Source: DASSKA01 sp035690905 (GTDB lineage: Bacteria > Actinomycetota > Actinomycetes > Propionibacteriales > Nocardioidaceae). Taken from it: 30,867 bases of DNA. Positions 1-7,769 of the stretch are shown here, one piece after another (the stretch's first letter is position 1; each line of letters starts with the position of its first letter). The stretch is from the NCBI GenBank assembly GCA_035690905.1, contig DASSKA010000127.1, positions 1-30,867 of the forward strand, given 5' to 3'. Below the pieces are notes generated by a model. It had not been told where the DNA came from and ran no database searches. It saw only the letters and a list, made by a program, of their open reading frames with translations. Made by a program: the position numbers and the translations under genes.

Positions 1-449
1 ACCCCGTCGTAGGTGGTGCCCTTGATGTAGGGCACCCCGTAGCCGTCCCAGGAGATGGTCACGCCCTGCTCGGGGGTCTCCTGCTTCGTGACGTGCGCGG
101 GGGTGAAGCCCTCCGGCTTGTACAGCCGCTCGATGTCGGCCCGGGTGATCGTGCCCGGCCGCTGCCGGGTCAGCGCGTCGTACATCTCCAGCTGGTTGGC
201 GAAGTTCGGCGGCGCGTTCTTGCCGTCCACCGCCACCCGGTTCGGGTCGCCGGCGATCACCGTCGCGAGGTCCGTGGCCGTGATGGTGCCGGACTGGCCG
301 GGCGGCAGGATGTTCCAGACCGCACCGTACGGGTCCTGGCTCCGCGGTGCTGTCCCGGCCTGCGCCGAAGCGGTGCCGGCCCCGGCGGGGACCGCGGTCG
401 CGACGGCCAGCGCCGCGACCAGGATGACCTTGGGAGTACGACGGCGCAT
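1..449 (-). CDS. Penicillin acylase family protein, N-terminal part (runs off window start)
   Basis: Reading the minus strand from the ATG at 449 gives about 149 residues with no stop before the window edge. The first ~29 residues form a Sec-type signal peptide: a basic start MRRRTPK, a hydrophobic stretch, then small residues around GTASAQA. The protein is therefore exported. Further on it reads ISWDGYGVPYIKGTTYDG, matching the 'DxxGVPHIxA' stretch near the start of the penicillin amidase (Ntn-hydrolase) alpha chain. Family members hydrolyse amide bonds of penicillins, acyl-homoserine lactones or other acyl-amides; the substrate cannot be told from this fragment. A good Shine-Dalgarno (AAGGAG, 454-459) sits 7 nt from the ATG. 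A KstR-like palindrome lies just upstream (464-477). The catalytic Ser of the beta chain lies outside the window. Confidence 0.8.
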   Translation of the reverse strand, partial: MRRRTPKVILVAALAVATAVPAGAGTASAQAGTAPRSQDPYGAVWNILPPGQSGTITATDLATVIAGDPNRVAVDGKNAPPNFANQLEMYDALTRQRPGTITRADIERLYKPEGFTPAHVTKQETPEQGVTISWDGYGVPYIKGTTYDG

Positions 450-463
450 GAGGCGGCTCCTTC

Positions 464-477
464 TAGAACACGTTCTC
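464..477. promoter_or_regulatory. KstR-like TetR-family operator upstream of the acylase gene
   Basis: The sequence TAGAACACGTTCTC fits TnnAACnnGTTnnA, the motif described for KstR in mycobacteria and relatives, except at the last base. It lies 15 bp upstream of the acylase ATG, next to its ribosome binding site, where a repressor could block expression. Assigning it to KstR itself, rather than another TetR protein, is inference. Confidence 0.5.
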
Positions 478-579
478 ATCACCAACGACGAGGCAGGACG
501 CGAGTTACGGGTCCGATAGCCTCGGCCCAGAACCGCTGTCCGCCGACGAACCGAGGTGCCCGTGCCGAGTCCGGAGCCG

Positions 580-1086
580 ATGCTCGTGGTGGTGATGGGA
601 GTGTCCGCCACCGGCAAGACCGCCGTCGGCGAGCGGCTGGCCGCCGAGCTGGGCGTGGCCTTCCTGGAGGGCGACAGCTTCCACCCCGAGGCGAACATCG
701 AGAAGATGTCGTCGGGGATCCCGCTCACGGACGAGGACCGGCAGCCCTGGCTGAAGGCGCTGGCCGACGAGATCGACAGGCACGCCAAGAAGGGCGAGTC
801 GGTGGTGGTGACCTGCTCGGCGCTGCGGCGCAGCTACCGGGACCTGCTGAGGGCGGGCGCGCCCGAGGTGTTCTTCGTGCACCTGCACGCCCCGTTCGAC
901 GTGCTCGAGAAGCGGATGGCGCACCGCACCAAGCACTTCATGCCCACCTCGCTGCTACAGAGCCAGTTCGACACCCTCGAGCCGCTGCAGGACGACGAGG
1001 CCGGTGCGGTGGTGGACGTGTCACCGCCGCTCGAAGAGGTGGTCGCCGACGCCGTGGACGCCGTCCGCGCCCACTACGACGCCTGA
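580..1086 (+). CDS. gntK: Gluconokinase
   Basis: This is a 168-residue cytoplasmic kinase that would phosphorylate D-gluconate to 6-phosphogluconate using ATP, feeding the pentose phosphate pathway. The N-terminus MLVVVMGVSATGKTAVG is the P-loop (residues ~7-14). It is followed by LEGDSFHPEANIEKMSSGIPLTDEDRQPWL, which is typical of GntK. The length matches the family (~165-175 aa). I prefer the ATG at 580 because it places the P-loop at the usual distance. GTG codons at 556 and 562 would add 8 or 6 residues and cannot be excluded, since the GGAG at 573-576 is rather close to the ATG. No gluconate permease or GntR regulator is next to it. A structured repeat element begins just after the stop. 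Confidence 0.9.
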   Translation: MLVVVMGVSATGKTAVGERLAAELGVAFLEGDSFHPEANIEKMSSGIPLTDEDRQPWLKALADEIDRHAKKGESVVVTCSALRRSYRDLLRAGAPEVFFVHLHAPFDVLEKRMAHRTKHFMPTSLLQSQFDTLEPLQDDEAGAVVDVSPPLEEVVADAVDAVRAHYDA

Positions 1087-1092
1087 CGGTTT

Positions 1093-1169
1093 CCCATGTG
1101 AACATGAGGAACCTCCGCCTCACATGCTCCACGAACCGTGTGAGGTGACAGTTCCCCATGTGAACGTGA
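1093..1169. repeat. Direct-repeat-flanked hairpin element downstream of gntK
   Basis: CCCATGTGAACATGA (1093-1107) recurs 62 bp later as CCCATGTGAACGTGA (1155-1169). Between the copies is an inverted repeat, CCTCACA (1118-1124) with TGTGAGG (1139-1145). The element starts 6 bp after the gntK stop, so it may act as a terminator or be a small non-autonomous repeat. Its layout resembles the element at 8167-8238. Confidence 0.55.
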
Positions 1170-1216
1170 AAAAGCTGATGCCGGGCCGGGCCGGGGATGG
1201 CATCGTTCGCCCGGTG

Positions 1217-1984
1217 ATGACGCCCGACGTGCTGACCGTCCTGGAGACCTACTACGACGCCGCGCCGCGGCCGCTGGCGACCGCCGAGGAGATCGGCCCG
1301 TTCACGCTGTTCCTGCGCCGTGACCCGCAGGGCTGGCCGTACTACGCCCGCCCCCGCCTCTGGGGCGAGCAGCAGTTCACGGCCGCAGACGTGGAGGAGG
1401 TACGACGGGCGCAACGATCGGCCGGGGCACCCGAGACGCTGGAATGGGTGCACGAGACCACGCCGACCCTGCTGGACGCGGCCCAGGCCGCCGGACTGGA
1501 CGTGCACCGCTGCCCGCTGCTCGTGCTCGGCGAGCCCCTCGACGTGCCCCGGTCCGGCGACGGCTGGCTCGTCGAGCTGCTGGACAGCGAGTCCGAGCGG
1601 CTGGGCTCGGTGGAGGGCGCGATCCACGCGGGCTTCAGCGGCACCGACGAGGTCGAGGACACCTCCCCCGGGATTCGCCCCGCCCTGATGCACGAGGGTC
1701 TGCTCGCCACCGCCGGCGCGTTCGACGAGCAGGGCCAGCCGCTGGGCGGTGGCTCGCACAACCCGCGCGGCCGGGTCAGCGAGCTGGCCGGTATCGCCGT
1801 CCTGCCACGGGCCCGGAAGCGGGGCATCGGCGCGGCGATCACCGCGGCCCTGGTCGAGGACGCCCGCGCCCGCGGCGTGGAGACGGTGTTCCTCTCCGCC
1901 CAGGACGACGCGGTGGCGCGCGTCTACGAGCGGGTCGGCTTCGTCCGGGTCGGCACAGCGTGTATCGCGGAGCCGCCGGAGTGA
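1217..1984 (+). CDS. GNAT-family N-acetyltransferase (with N-terminal extension)
   Basis: This 255-residue protein has a C-terminal GNAT fold. VSELAGIAVLPRARKRGIGAAITAALVEDA carries the acetyl-CoA pyrophosphate-binding loop R-K-R-G-I-G (about residues 200-205). It is followed by VFLSAQDDAVARVYERVGF, the usual final GNAT helix and strand. The first ~130 residues look like an additional degenerate GNAT-like or substrate domain. The ATG at 1217 is chosen because the frame upstream runs into the repeat element and loses coding character. The stop overlaps the GTG of the next GNAT gene (GTGA), so the two are translationally coupled. The substrate (small molecule or protein amine) is unknown. Confidence 0.75.
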   Translation: MTPDVLTVLETYYDAAPRPLATAEEIGPFTLFLRRDPQGWPYYARPRLWGEQQFTAADVEEVRRAQRSAGAPETLEWVHETTPTLLDAAQAAGLDVHRCPLLVLGEPLDVPRSGDGWLVELLDSESERLGSVEGAIHAGFSGTDEVEDTSPGIRPALMHEGLLATAGAFDEQGQPLGGGSHNPRGRVSELAGIAVLPRARKRGIGAAITAALVEDARARGVETVFLSAQDDAVARVYERVGFVRVGTACIAEPPE

Positions 1985-2475
1985 GCGAGGTCGACGTCCG
2001 GCTCGTCGGAGGAAACGATTGGCAGCTGTGGGCGGAGATCCGGCTGCGCGCGCTGCGGGACAGCCCGACCGCGTTCGGTTCGACGTACGACCGCGAAGCG
2101 GGCTTCACCGAGGCCGACTGGCGCGGCCGGCTGGGCGGCGAGGGGCCCGCGGTTCTGGCACTCCACGAGGGCAGCGCCGTGGGCATGGCCGCGGGATACA
2201 GCGACCTGCCGGGCTGGCTGCACGTGGTGGCGATGTGGGTGGACCCGGCCTGGCGCGGGCAGGGGCTCGGCCGGCGGCTGCTCGACGCGGTGGTGCTCTG
2301 GGCCGGCGAGCGCGGACTACGCTGCCACCTCGACGTCACCCTCGGCAACGACGCGGCCCGCCGGCTCTACGAGCGCTACGGATTCGTGGCCACCGGCGAG
2401 ACCGAGCCGCTGCGCGCGGGCTCGCCGCACCGGATCGAGCGGATGCGACTCCTCCGCGACATGTCGGATCATTGA
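1981..2475 (+). CDS. GNAT-family N-acetyltransferase
   Basis: This is a 164-residue single-domain GNAT protein starting at a GTG that overlaps the stop of the preceding GNAT gene by 4 bp. The acetyl-CoA-binding motif A is clear: HVVAMWVDPAWRGQGLGRRLLD, with R-G-Q-G-L-G. The C-terminal DVTLGNDAARRLYERYGF is typical of the RimI-like superfamily. The early RLRALRDSPTAFGSTYDRE resembles many uncharacterised actinobacterial acetyltransferases. Two tandem coupled GNATs suggest a joint function, but nothing shows the substrate. It ends 32 bp before the start of the CoA-ligase gene, which has its own promoter. Confidence 0.85.
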   Translation: MSEVDVRLVGGNDWQLWAEIRLRALRDSPTAFGSTYDREAGFTEADWRGRLGGEGPAVLALHEGSAVGMAAGYSDLPGWLHVVAMWVDPAWRGQGLGRRLLDAVVLWAGERGLRCHLDVTLGNDAARRLYERYGFVATGETEPLRAGSPHRIERMRLLRDMSDH

Positions 2476-2501
2476 CTGTCGTAACAGACAGGCAATAGCG
2501 T
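2472..2501 (+). promoter_or_regulatory. Leaderless promoter of the CoA-ligase/paaX-like operon
   Basis: The -35 is TTGACT (2472-2477), the spacer is 18 bp, the -10 is TAGCGT (2496-2501), and six bases follow before the ATG at 2508. Transcription would start at or next to the A of the ATG, giving a leaderless message; no Shine-Dalgarno is visible. The same geometry is found upstream of the genes starting at 13994 and 15013. Confidence 0.6.
2476..2491. promoter_or_regulatory. Inverted repeat CTGTC-N6-GACAG between -35 and -10
   Basis: Five-base arms, CTGTC (2476-2480) and GACAG (2487-2491), flank GTAACA and lie inside the promoter spacer, the ideal position for a repressor. The PaaX-family protein encoded in the same operon is the obvious candidate; this is inference. 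Confidence 0.4.
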
Positions 2502-2507
2502 GGCGGC

Positions 2508-4109
2508 ATGCTGCCCTCCGGACACGTGGACACCTTCTGCCGTGACAACCTCCCGCCAGCCGACCAGTGGCCGGAGCTGCTGGACGTCCCCGGCGTGGCC
2601 TACCCGGACCGGCTGAACTGCGCCACCGCGCTGCTCGACGCCGTGGCCGCCGAGCACGGCGCGGACCGGCCCTGCCTGCATGCCCCCGACCACGACACCT
2701 GGACCTACGCCGACCTGGTCACGGCGTCCAACCAGGTCGCGCACGTGCTGGCCGACGAGCTCGGCATCGTGCCCGGCAACCGGGTGCTGCTGCGTGGCCC
2801 GAACAACCAGTGGATGGCCGCAGCCTGGTTCGGGGCCCTGAAGGCCGGCGCGGTGGTGGTGTCCACCATGCCGCTGCTGCGCGCCGGCGAGCTGGCCACC
2901 ATCAACGAGATCGCGGGCATCTCGGCGACGCTGTGCGACCACCGGTTCCTCGACGACCTGGAGGCCGCCGGCATCGACGCGCCCATGGTGGCCTACGGCG
3001 GGCCCGGCGCCGACGACCTGGCCGCCCGCGCGGCCAAGCACCCCGACACCTTCGCCGCGGTGGACACCGCCGCCGACGACGTGGCGCTGCTCGCTTTCAC
3101 CTCCGGTACGACGGGCCGCCCGAAGGCGACGATGCACTTCCACCGCGACGTGCTCGCGATCGCGGACACGTTCTCCAAGCACCTGCTGCAACCGCAGCCC
3201 GGCGACGTGTTCACCGGTACCCCGCCGTTCGCGTTCACCTTCGGCCTGGGCGGCGCGCTGGTCTTCCCGCTGCGCGCCGGAGCGTCCACGCTGCTGCTGG
3301 AGAAGGCGCCGCCGGCCGAGCTGGCCGGGCTGATCGCCCGCTACGGCGCGACCATCTGCTTCACCGCGCCGACCGCCTACAAGGCGATGCTGGCCTCCTC
3401 CGACATGAGCCAGCTCAAGACGCTGCGCGCGGCGGTGTCGGCCGGCGAGCACCTTCCCGCCGGCACCTGGCACGCGTTCAAAGACGCCACCGGGGTGGCG
3501 ATCGTGGACGGGATCGGCTCCACGGAGATGCTGCACATCTTCATCTCCGCCGCCGGCGACGACATCCGCCCCGGCTCCACCGGCAAGGCGGTGCCCGGTT
3601 TCGTGGCCACCGTCCTCGACGAGGACGGCAACGAGGCGCCCGCCGGAGTGCCCGGACGGCTGGCGGTGAAGGGCCCCACCGGCTGCCGCTACCTCGCCGA
3701 CGCCCGGCAGCAGGTCTACGTCCACGACGGCTGGAACGTCACCGGCGACACGTTCACCCGCGACGACGACGGCTACTTCTGGTACCAGGCCCGCAGCGAC
3801 GACATGATCGTCTCCTCCGGCTACAATATCGCCGCCCCCGAGGTCGAGGAGGGCGTGCTGCGGCACCCGGACGTGGCGGAGTGCGGGGTCATCGGCGTCC
3901 CGGACGAGGCCCGCGGGATGCTGGTGAAGGCGTACGTCGTGCTCCACGCGGGCGTGGCCGGCGACGACGCCAAGGTCAAGGAGATCCAGGACTTCACCAA
4001 GCAGCAGATCGCGCCGTACAAGTACCCGCGCCTCGTCGAGTTCGTGACCGAGCTGCCCCGCACCGCGACCGGCAAGCTGCAGCGGTTCCGGCTCCGCGAC
4101 AACGCATGA
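2508..4109 (+). CDS. 2-aminobenzoate (anthranilate)-CoA ligase-like AMP-forming acyl-CoA synthetase
   Basis: This is a 533-residue ANL-superfamily enzyme that activates an aromatic acid to its CoA thioester via an acyl-adenylate. The phosphate-binding loop is LLAFTSGTTGRPKATMHFHRD (about residues 198-218), with DGIGSTEMLHIF (the A5 motif of benzoate-CoA ligase relatives) near 335. The C-terminal domain carries RSDDMIVSSGYNIAAPEVE and ends with the catalytic lysine in TATGKLQRFRLRD. Length and motifs fit the 2-aminobenzoate/benzoate-CoA ligase group. I favour 2-aminobenzoate because the window also encodes an anthraniloyl-CoA monooxygenase-type fusion, beta-oxidation enzymes and a RidA protein, as in Azoarcus evansii. 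Benzoate or a substituted benzoate remains possible. Its stop overlaps the regulator's ATG (ATGA). Confidence 0.85.
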   Translation: MLPSGHVDTFCRDNLPPADQWPELLDVPGVAYPDRLNCATALLDAVAAEHGADRPCLHAPDHDTWTYADLVTASNQVAHVLADELGIVPGNRVLLRGPNNQWMAAAWFGALKAGAVVVSTMPLLRAGELATINEIAGISATLCDHRFLDDLEAAGIDAPMVAYGGPGADDLAARAAKHPDTFAAVDTAADDVALLAFTSGTTGRPKATMHFHRDVLAIADTFSKHLLQPQPGDVFTGTPPFAFTFGLGGALVFPLRAGASTLLLEKAPPAELAGLIARYGATICFTAPTAYKAMLASSDMSQLKTLRAAVSAGEHLPAGTWHAFKDATGVAIVDGIGSTEMLHIFISAAGDDIRPGSTGKAVPGFVATVLDEDGNEAPAGVPGRLAVKGPTGCRYLADARQQVYVHDGWNVTGDTFTRDDDGYFWYQARSDDMIVSSGYNIAAPEVEEGVLRHPDVAECGVIGVPDEARGMLVKAYVVLHAGVAGDDAKVKEIQDFTKQQIAPYKYPRLVEFVTELPRTATGKLQRFRLRDNA

Positions 4110-4936
4110 GCAGCACCCGGGTGAGCGATCCGGAAGTTCCGCCGCGGCAGCTGATCACCACGCTCTACGGGCTCTACGCCCGGGACCGGGACGACTGGCT
4201 GTCGGTGGCCGCGCTGGTGCGGATGATGGGCGAGCTCGGCGTCGACGGTGCCGCGGTGCGCTCCTCGGTGTCGCGGCTGAAGCGGCGCGACGTGCTGCGC
4301 AGCGTCCGGGTGGACGGTCGCGCCGGCTACGCGCTGTCCCCCGCCACCCTGGAGATCCTCGAGGAGGGCGACGTGCGGATCTTCGCGCGACCGCGCGCCA
4401 CCAGCGCCGACGGCTGGCTGGTGCTGGTCTTCTCGGTGCCGGAGTCCGAACGGGAGAAGCGGCACGCGCTGCGCTCGCAGCTGACCCGGCTCGGCTTCGG
4501 CACCGCCGCGCCGGGCGTGTGGGTCGCGCCGGGAACGCTGTACGACGAGGTGGCCCGCGCGCTGGACCGGCTCGGGCTGCTGCGCTACACCGAGTTCTTC
4601 CGCGGCGACTACCTCGGATCCGGCGACGCGCGGGGCCGGGTCCGCGAGTGGTGGGACCTCGACCAGCTGGAGCGGCTGTACGGCGAGTTCCGGGACCGTT
4701 ACGCACCGGTGCGGGACCGGGCCTCCTCGACAGCCTCGGACCCCGGTGAGGCGTTCGGCACCTACGTCCCGATGCTGACCAGCTGGCGACGGCTTCCCTA
4801 CCTCGATCCGGGCCTGCCGCTCGAGCACCTGCCGAAGGACTGGATCGGCGTGGAGGCCGGCGATCTGTTCGAGGCGCTGGACGCCTCGCTGCGCGGCCCG
4901 GCCGCAGACCACGCCCGCGCTCTGCTGGCGGAATAA
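4106..4936 (+). CDS. PaaX-family transcriptional regulator
   Basis: This 276-residue protein has the PaaX layout. An N-terminal winged helix (PPRQLITTLYGLYARDRDDWLSVAALVRMMGELGVDGAAVRSSVSRLKRRDVL, about residues 11-65) is followed by a central domain with the characteristic FSVPESEREKRHALRSQLTRLGFGTAAPGVWVAP, and then a C-terminal PaaX_C-type region with LTSWRRLPYLDPGLPLEHLPKDW. E. coli PaaX represses phenylacetate genes and is released by phenylacetyl-CoA. By analogy this protein would sense an aromatic CoA thioester such as 2-aminobenzoyl-CoA (inference). It is coupled to the ligase by an ATGA overlap, suggesting feedback control of the ligase operon and probably of the two other units with matching promoters. 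Confidence 0.88.
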   Translation: MSSTRVSDPEVPPRQLITTLYGLYARDRDDWLSVAALVRMMGELGVDGAAVRSSVSRLKRRDVLRSVRVDGRAGYALSPATLEILEEGDVRIFARPRATSADGWLVLVFSVPESEREKRHALRSQLTRLGFGTAAPGVWVAPGTLYDEVARALDRLGLLRYTEFFRGDYLGSGDARGRVREWWDLDQLERLYGEFRDRYAPVRDRASSTASDPGEAFGTYVPMLTSWRRLPYLDPGLPLEHLPKDWIGVEAGDLFEALDASLRGPAADHARALLAE

Positions 4937-4964
4937 AGGCACCCGCACCGGGTAGGAGTGGGGC

Positions 4965-6725
4965 GTGTCCTCGCCTACCACGCCCACGTTCCCGCAGCAC
5001 GTGCTGCGGGAGTACGCCCTGCTCGCCGACGGGGAGCGAGGCATCGTCGTGGGCCCGCGCGGCGACTACGTGTGGATGTGCCTGCCCCGCTGGGACAGCG
5101 AGGCGGTGTTCTCCACCCTCGTCGGCGGCGCCGGCGTGTACGCCGTCACCCCGGAGTCGAGCGGCTACGTGTGGGGCGGCCACTACGAGGAGGGCACGCT
5201 GATCTGGCGCAGCCGCTGGGTCACCAACGACGGCATCGTGGAGTGCCGGGAGGCGCTGGCGCTGCCCGCCGACCAGCACCGCGCCGTCGCGCTGCGCCGC
5301 ATCCAGGCCATCGACGGGCCGGCCCGGATCCGCGTCGTGCTCGACGCGCGCGCCGGCTTCGGGAAGAACAAGATGACCCGGCTGTCCAACGATGGCGGCG
5401 TCTGGAGCGCGCACAGCGGTCCGGTCCGGCTGCGCTGGACGGGCGCCCCCGACGCCGTACACACGCAGGGCGCGCTGGTCACCCACCTGGAGCTGCAGGA
5501 GGGCCAGACCCACGACCTGGTGCTCGAGATCGCCGACGGCCCGATCGAGGGCGACCCGCCGCGACCGGAGGTGCTCTGGTCGGAGACCGAGGAGGGCTGG
5601 CGGCTCCGGGTGCCGGAGGTGGAGACCGACGTGGCCACCCGCGACGCCCGGCAGGCGGTCGCCGTGCTGGCCGGGTTGACCAGCACCGGCGGCGGGATGG
5701 TCGCCGCGGCCACCACGTCGCTGCCCGAGCGGGCCGAGGCGGGCCGCAACTACGACTACCGGTACTCCTGGATCCGCGACCAGTGCTACGCCGGCCAGGC
5801 CGCCGCCGTGGCCGGGGTGACCGACCTGCTGGACGGTGCGGTGGGGTTCGTCTCCCAGCGGCTGCTGGAGGACGGCCCGAACCTCAAGCCGGCCTACACC
5901 GTCGGCGGGCAGAACATCCCCGACCAGACCGAGCTGGACCTGCCCGGCTACCCCGGCTCCGACGTGCGGATCGGCAACCAGGTCATGCGGCAGTTCCAGC
6001 TCGACGCGTTCGGGGAGGCGCTGCTGATGATGGCCGCCGCCGCCCGGCTGGACCGTCTCGACAACGAGCAGTGGCGCGCCGCCGAGGCGGCGGTGGCGGC
6101 CATCGAGAAGCGCCGCGGCGAGCCGGAGGCCGGGATCTGGGAGCTGTACGACGACGTGTGGTCGCAGTCCCGGCTGATCTGCGCCGCCGGGCTGCGCCAG
6201 ATGGCCCAGGTGGCGCCGACCAGGCAGGGCGGCCAGTGGAACGCGCTGGCCGACTCGCTGGTCAGCCAGGTCAGCCAGGACAGCCTGCACGAGTCGGGGC
6301 GCTGGCAGCGCAGCCCCTCCGACGAGCGGGTGGACGCGTCCCTGCTGATGTCCGCGGTGCGCGGAGCCGTCCCGGCCGACGACCCGCGCAGCCTTGCCAC
6401 CCTGGACGCCGTACGCTCCGACCTCGGCAGCGACCTCTACCTCTACCGGTTCCGGCAGGACGAGAGGCCGCTCAACAAGGCCGAGGGCGCGTTCCTGCTG
6501 TGCGGCTTCCAGATGGCGCTCGGCCTGCACCAGCAGGGCGAGGACGCCGAGGCGTTCCGGTGGTTCGAGCGGAACCGGGCCGCCACCGGATCGCCGGGGC
6601 TGCTGACCGAGGAGTTCGACGTGGTGCAGCGCCAGCTGCGCGGCAACCTACCGCAGGCGTTCGTGCACGCGATGCTCCTCGAGACCGCCTGCCGGCTGGC
6701 GAACCCGTGGCCGACCACGAGCTGA
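4965..6725 (+). CDS. Glycoside hydrolase family 15 protein (glucoamylase/trehalase type)
   Basis: This is a 586-residue cytoplasmic protein with no signal peptide. It has an N-terminal beta-sandwich region followed by the (alpha/alpha)6 barrel. GH15 landmarks are RNYDYRYSWIRD (261-272), EAGIWEL with the putative general acid E393, and LTEEFD...GNLPQAFVHA near 548-568 with the catalytic base pair E549/E550. Actinobacterial members of this type hydrolyse alpha-glucosides; some are trehalases, so intracellular trehalose or maltodextrin is a likely substrate. The GTG at 4965 is preceded by AGGAG (4954-4958) at 6 nt. It lies 28 bp after the paaX-like gene on the same strand and could be co-transcribed with it, but has no obvious role in aromatic metabolism. 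Confidence 0.88.
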   Translation: MSSPTTPTFPQHVLREYALLADGERGIVVGPRGDYVWMCLPRWDSEAVFSTLVGGAGVYAVTPESSGYVWGGHYEEGTLIWRSRWVTNDGIVECREALALPADQHRAVALRRIQAIDGPARIRVVLDARAGFGKNKMTRLSNDGGVWSAHSGPVRLRWTGAPDAVHTQGALVTHLELQEGQTHDLVLEIADGPIEGDPPRPEVLWSETEEGWRLRVPEVETDVATRDARQAVAVLAGLTSTGGGMVAAATTSLPERAEAGRNYDYRYSWIRDQCYAGQAAAVAGVTDLLDGAVGFVSQRLLEDGPNLKPAYTVGGQNIPDQTELDLPGYPGSDVRIGNQVMRQFQLDAFGEALLMMAAAARLDRLDNEQWRAAEAAVAAIEKRRGEPEAGIWELYDDVWSQSRLICAAGLRQMAQVAPTRQGGQWNALADSLVSQVSQDSLHESGRWQRSPSDERVDASLLMSAVRGAVPADDPRSLATLDAVRSDLGSDLYLYRFRQDERPLNKAEGAFLLCGFQMALGLHQQGEDAEAFRWFERNRAATGSPGLLTEEFDVVQRQLRGNLPQAFVHAMLLETACRLANPWPTTS

Positions 6726-6755
6726 GCAAGTTCGCGAACACGAGGAGGGAATCAC

Positions 6756-7769
6756 GTGAGCAGCAACGGACGTGTCGTCGTCGTCACCGGCGCGAGCGGG
6801 GGGATCGGCCGCGCCTCGGCGGTGGCCTTCGGCGCCCGCGGGGACCGGGTCGCGCTCCTGGCCAGGGGGCAGGCAGGACTGGAAGGAGCCGCCGAGGAGA
6901 TCCGCCGCGCGGGCGGCGAGGCGATCATCGTGCCCACCGACGTGTCCGACCACAAGCAGGTCGAGCAGGCCGCCGAGACCGTCGAGTCGGCGCTCGGCCC
7001 GATCGACGTGTGGGTCAACGTCGCGTTCACCTCCGTCTTCGCGCCGTTCTCGGAGATCGAGCCCGAGGAGTTCAAGCGGGTCACCGAGGTCACCTACCTC
7101 GGCTTCGTCTACGGCACCATGACCGCGCTGAAGCGGATGCAGGAGCGCGACCGCGGGACCATCGTCCAGGTCGGGTCCGCACTGGCCTACCGCGGCATCC
7201 CGCTGCAGTCGGCGTACTGCGGCGCCAAGCACGCCACCCAGGGCTTCCACGAGGCGCTGCGCTGCGAGCTGCTGCACGACGGCTCCAACGTGCACGTGAC
7301 GATGGTGCAGATGCCGGCGGTGAACACGCCCCAGTTCTCCTGGGTGCTGTCCCGGCTGCCGAACCATCCGCAGCCGGTGCCGCCGATCTACCAGCCCGAG
7401 GTGGCCGCCGGCGCGGTGCTGTTCGCCGCCGACCACCCGAAGCGGCGGGAGTACTGGGTGGGCGGCAGCACGGCCGGCACCTTGCTCGCGAACGCGGTCG
7501 CGCCGGGGTTGCTGGACCGGTACCTCGCCAAGACCGGCTTCAAGTCCCAGCAGACCGACAAGCCGCGCGACCCCGACCAGGCCACCAACCTGTGGCAGCC
7601 GGCCGATGGCGCCGGCAAGAAGGACTACGGTGCGCACGGGGTGTTCGACGACAAGGCGACGCCGACCAGCAAGCAGGTGTGGGCCTCCCAGCACCATGGC
7701 GCGCTGGCGCTCGCCGGCGCCGGGGTGGCTGCGCTGGCCGGGCTGGCCGTGGGGCGGTGGGCCCGGTGA
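6756..7769 (+). CDS. SDR-family oxidoreductase with C-terminal membrane anchor
   Basis: This 337-residue protein is a classical short-chain dehydrogenase. The cofactor-binding TGASGGIG is at residues ~11-18. The catalytic triad stretch is VGSALAYRGIPLQSAYCGAKHA (Ser, then Tyr-x-x-x-Lys). The usual NNAG motif is altered to VNVAFTSV. After the ~240-residue SDR core there is a long polar tail and then a hydrophobic segment, GALALAGAGVAALAGLAVGRWAR, at the extreme C-terminus, suggesting tail anchoring in the membrane. The GTG start follows a strong GAGGAGGGA site (6742-6750). It overlaps the next gene by GTGA. The substrate is unknown, and it is not obviously part of the aromatic pathway. Confidence 0.85.
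   Translation: MSSNGRVVVVTGASGGIGRASAVAFGARGDRVALLARGQAGLEGAAEEIRRAGGEAIIVPTDVSDHKQVEQAAETVESALGPIDVWVNVAFTSVFAPFSEIEPEEFKRVTEVTYLGFVYGTMTALKRMQERDRGTIVQVGSALAYRGIPLQSAYCGAKHATQGFHEALRCELLHDGSNVHVTMVQMPAVNTPQFSWVLSRLPNHPQPVPPIYQPEVAAGAVLFAADHPKRREYWVGGSTAGTLLANAVAPGLLDRYLAKTGFKSQQTDKPRDPDQATNLWQPADGAGKKDYGAHGVFDDKATPTSKQVWASQHHGALALAGAGVAALAGLAVGRWAR

Noticed and set aside
1004..1216. Upstream extension of the first GNAT gene over the end of gntK
   Set aside because: It would overlap gntK and read through the direct-repeat element; coding-like sequence begins near the ATG at 1217.
4155..6530. Very long minus-strand open frame (about 790 codons) opposite the PaaX and GH15 genes
   Set aside because: It is a shadow of the two recognised plus-strand genes, with Arg/Pro/Ala-rich low-complexity translation and no family features.
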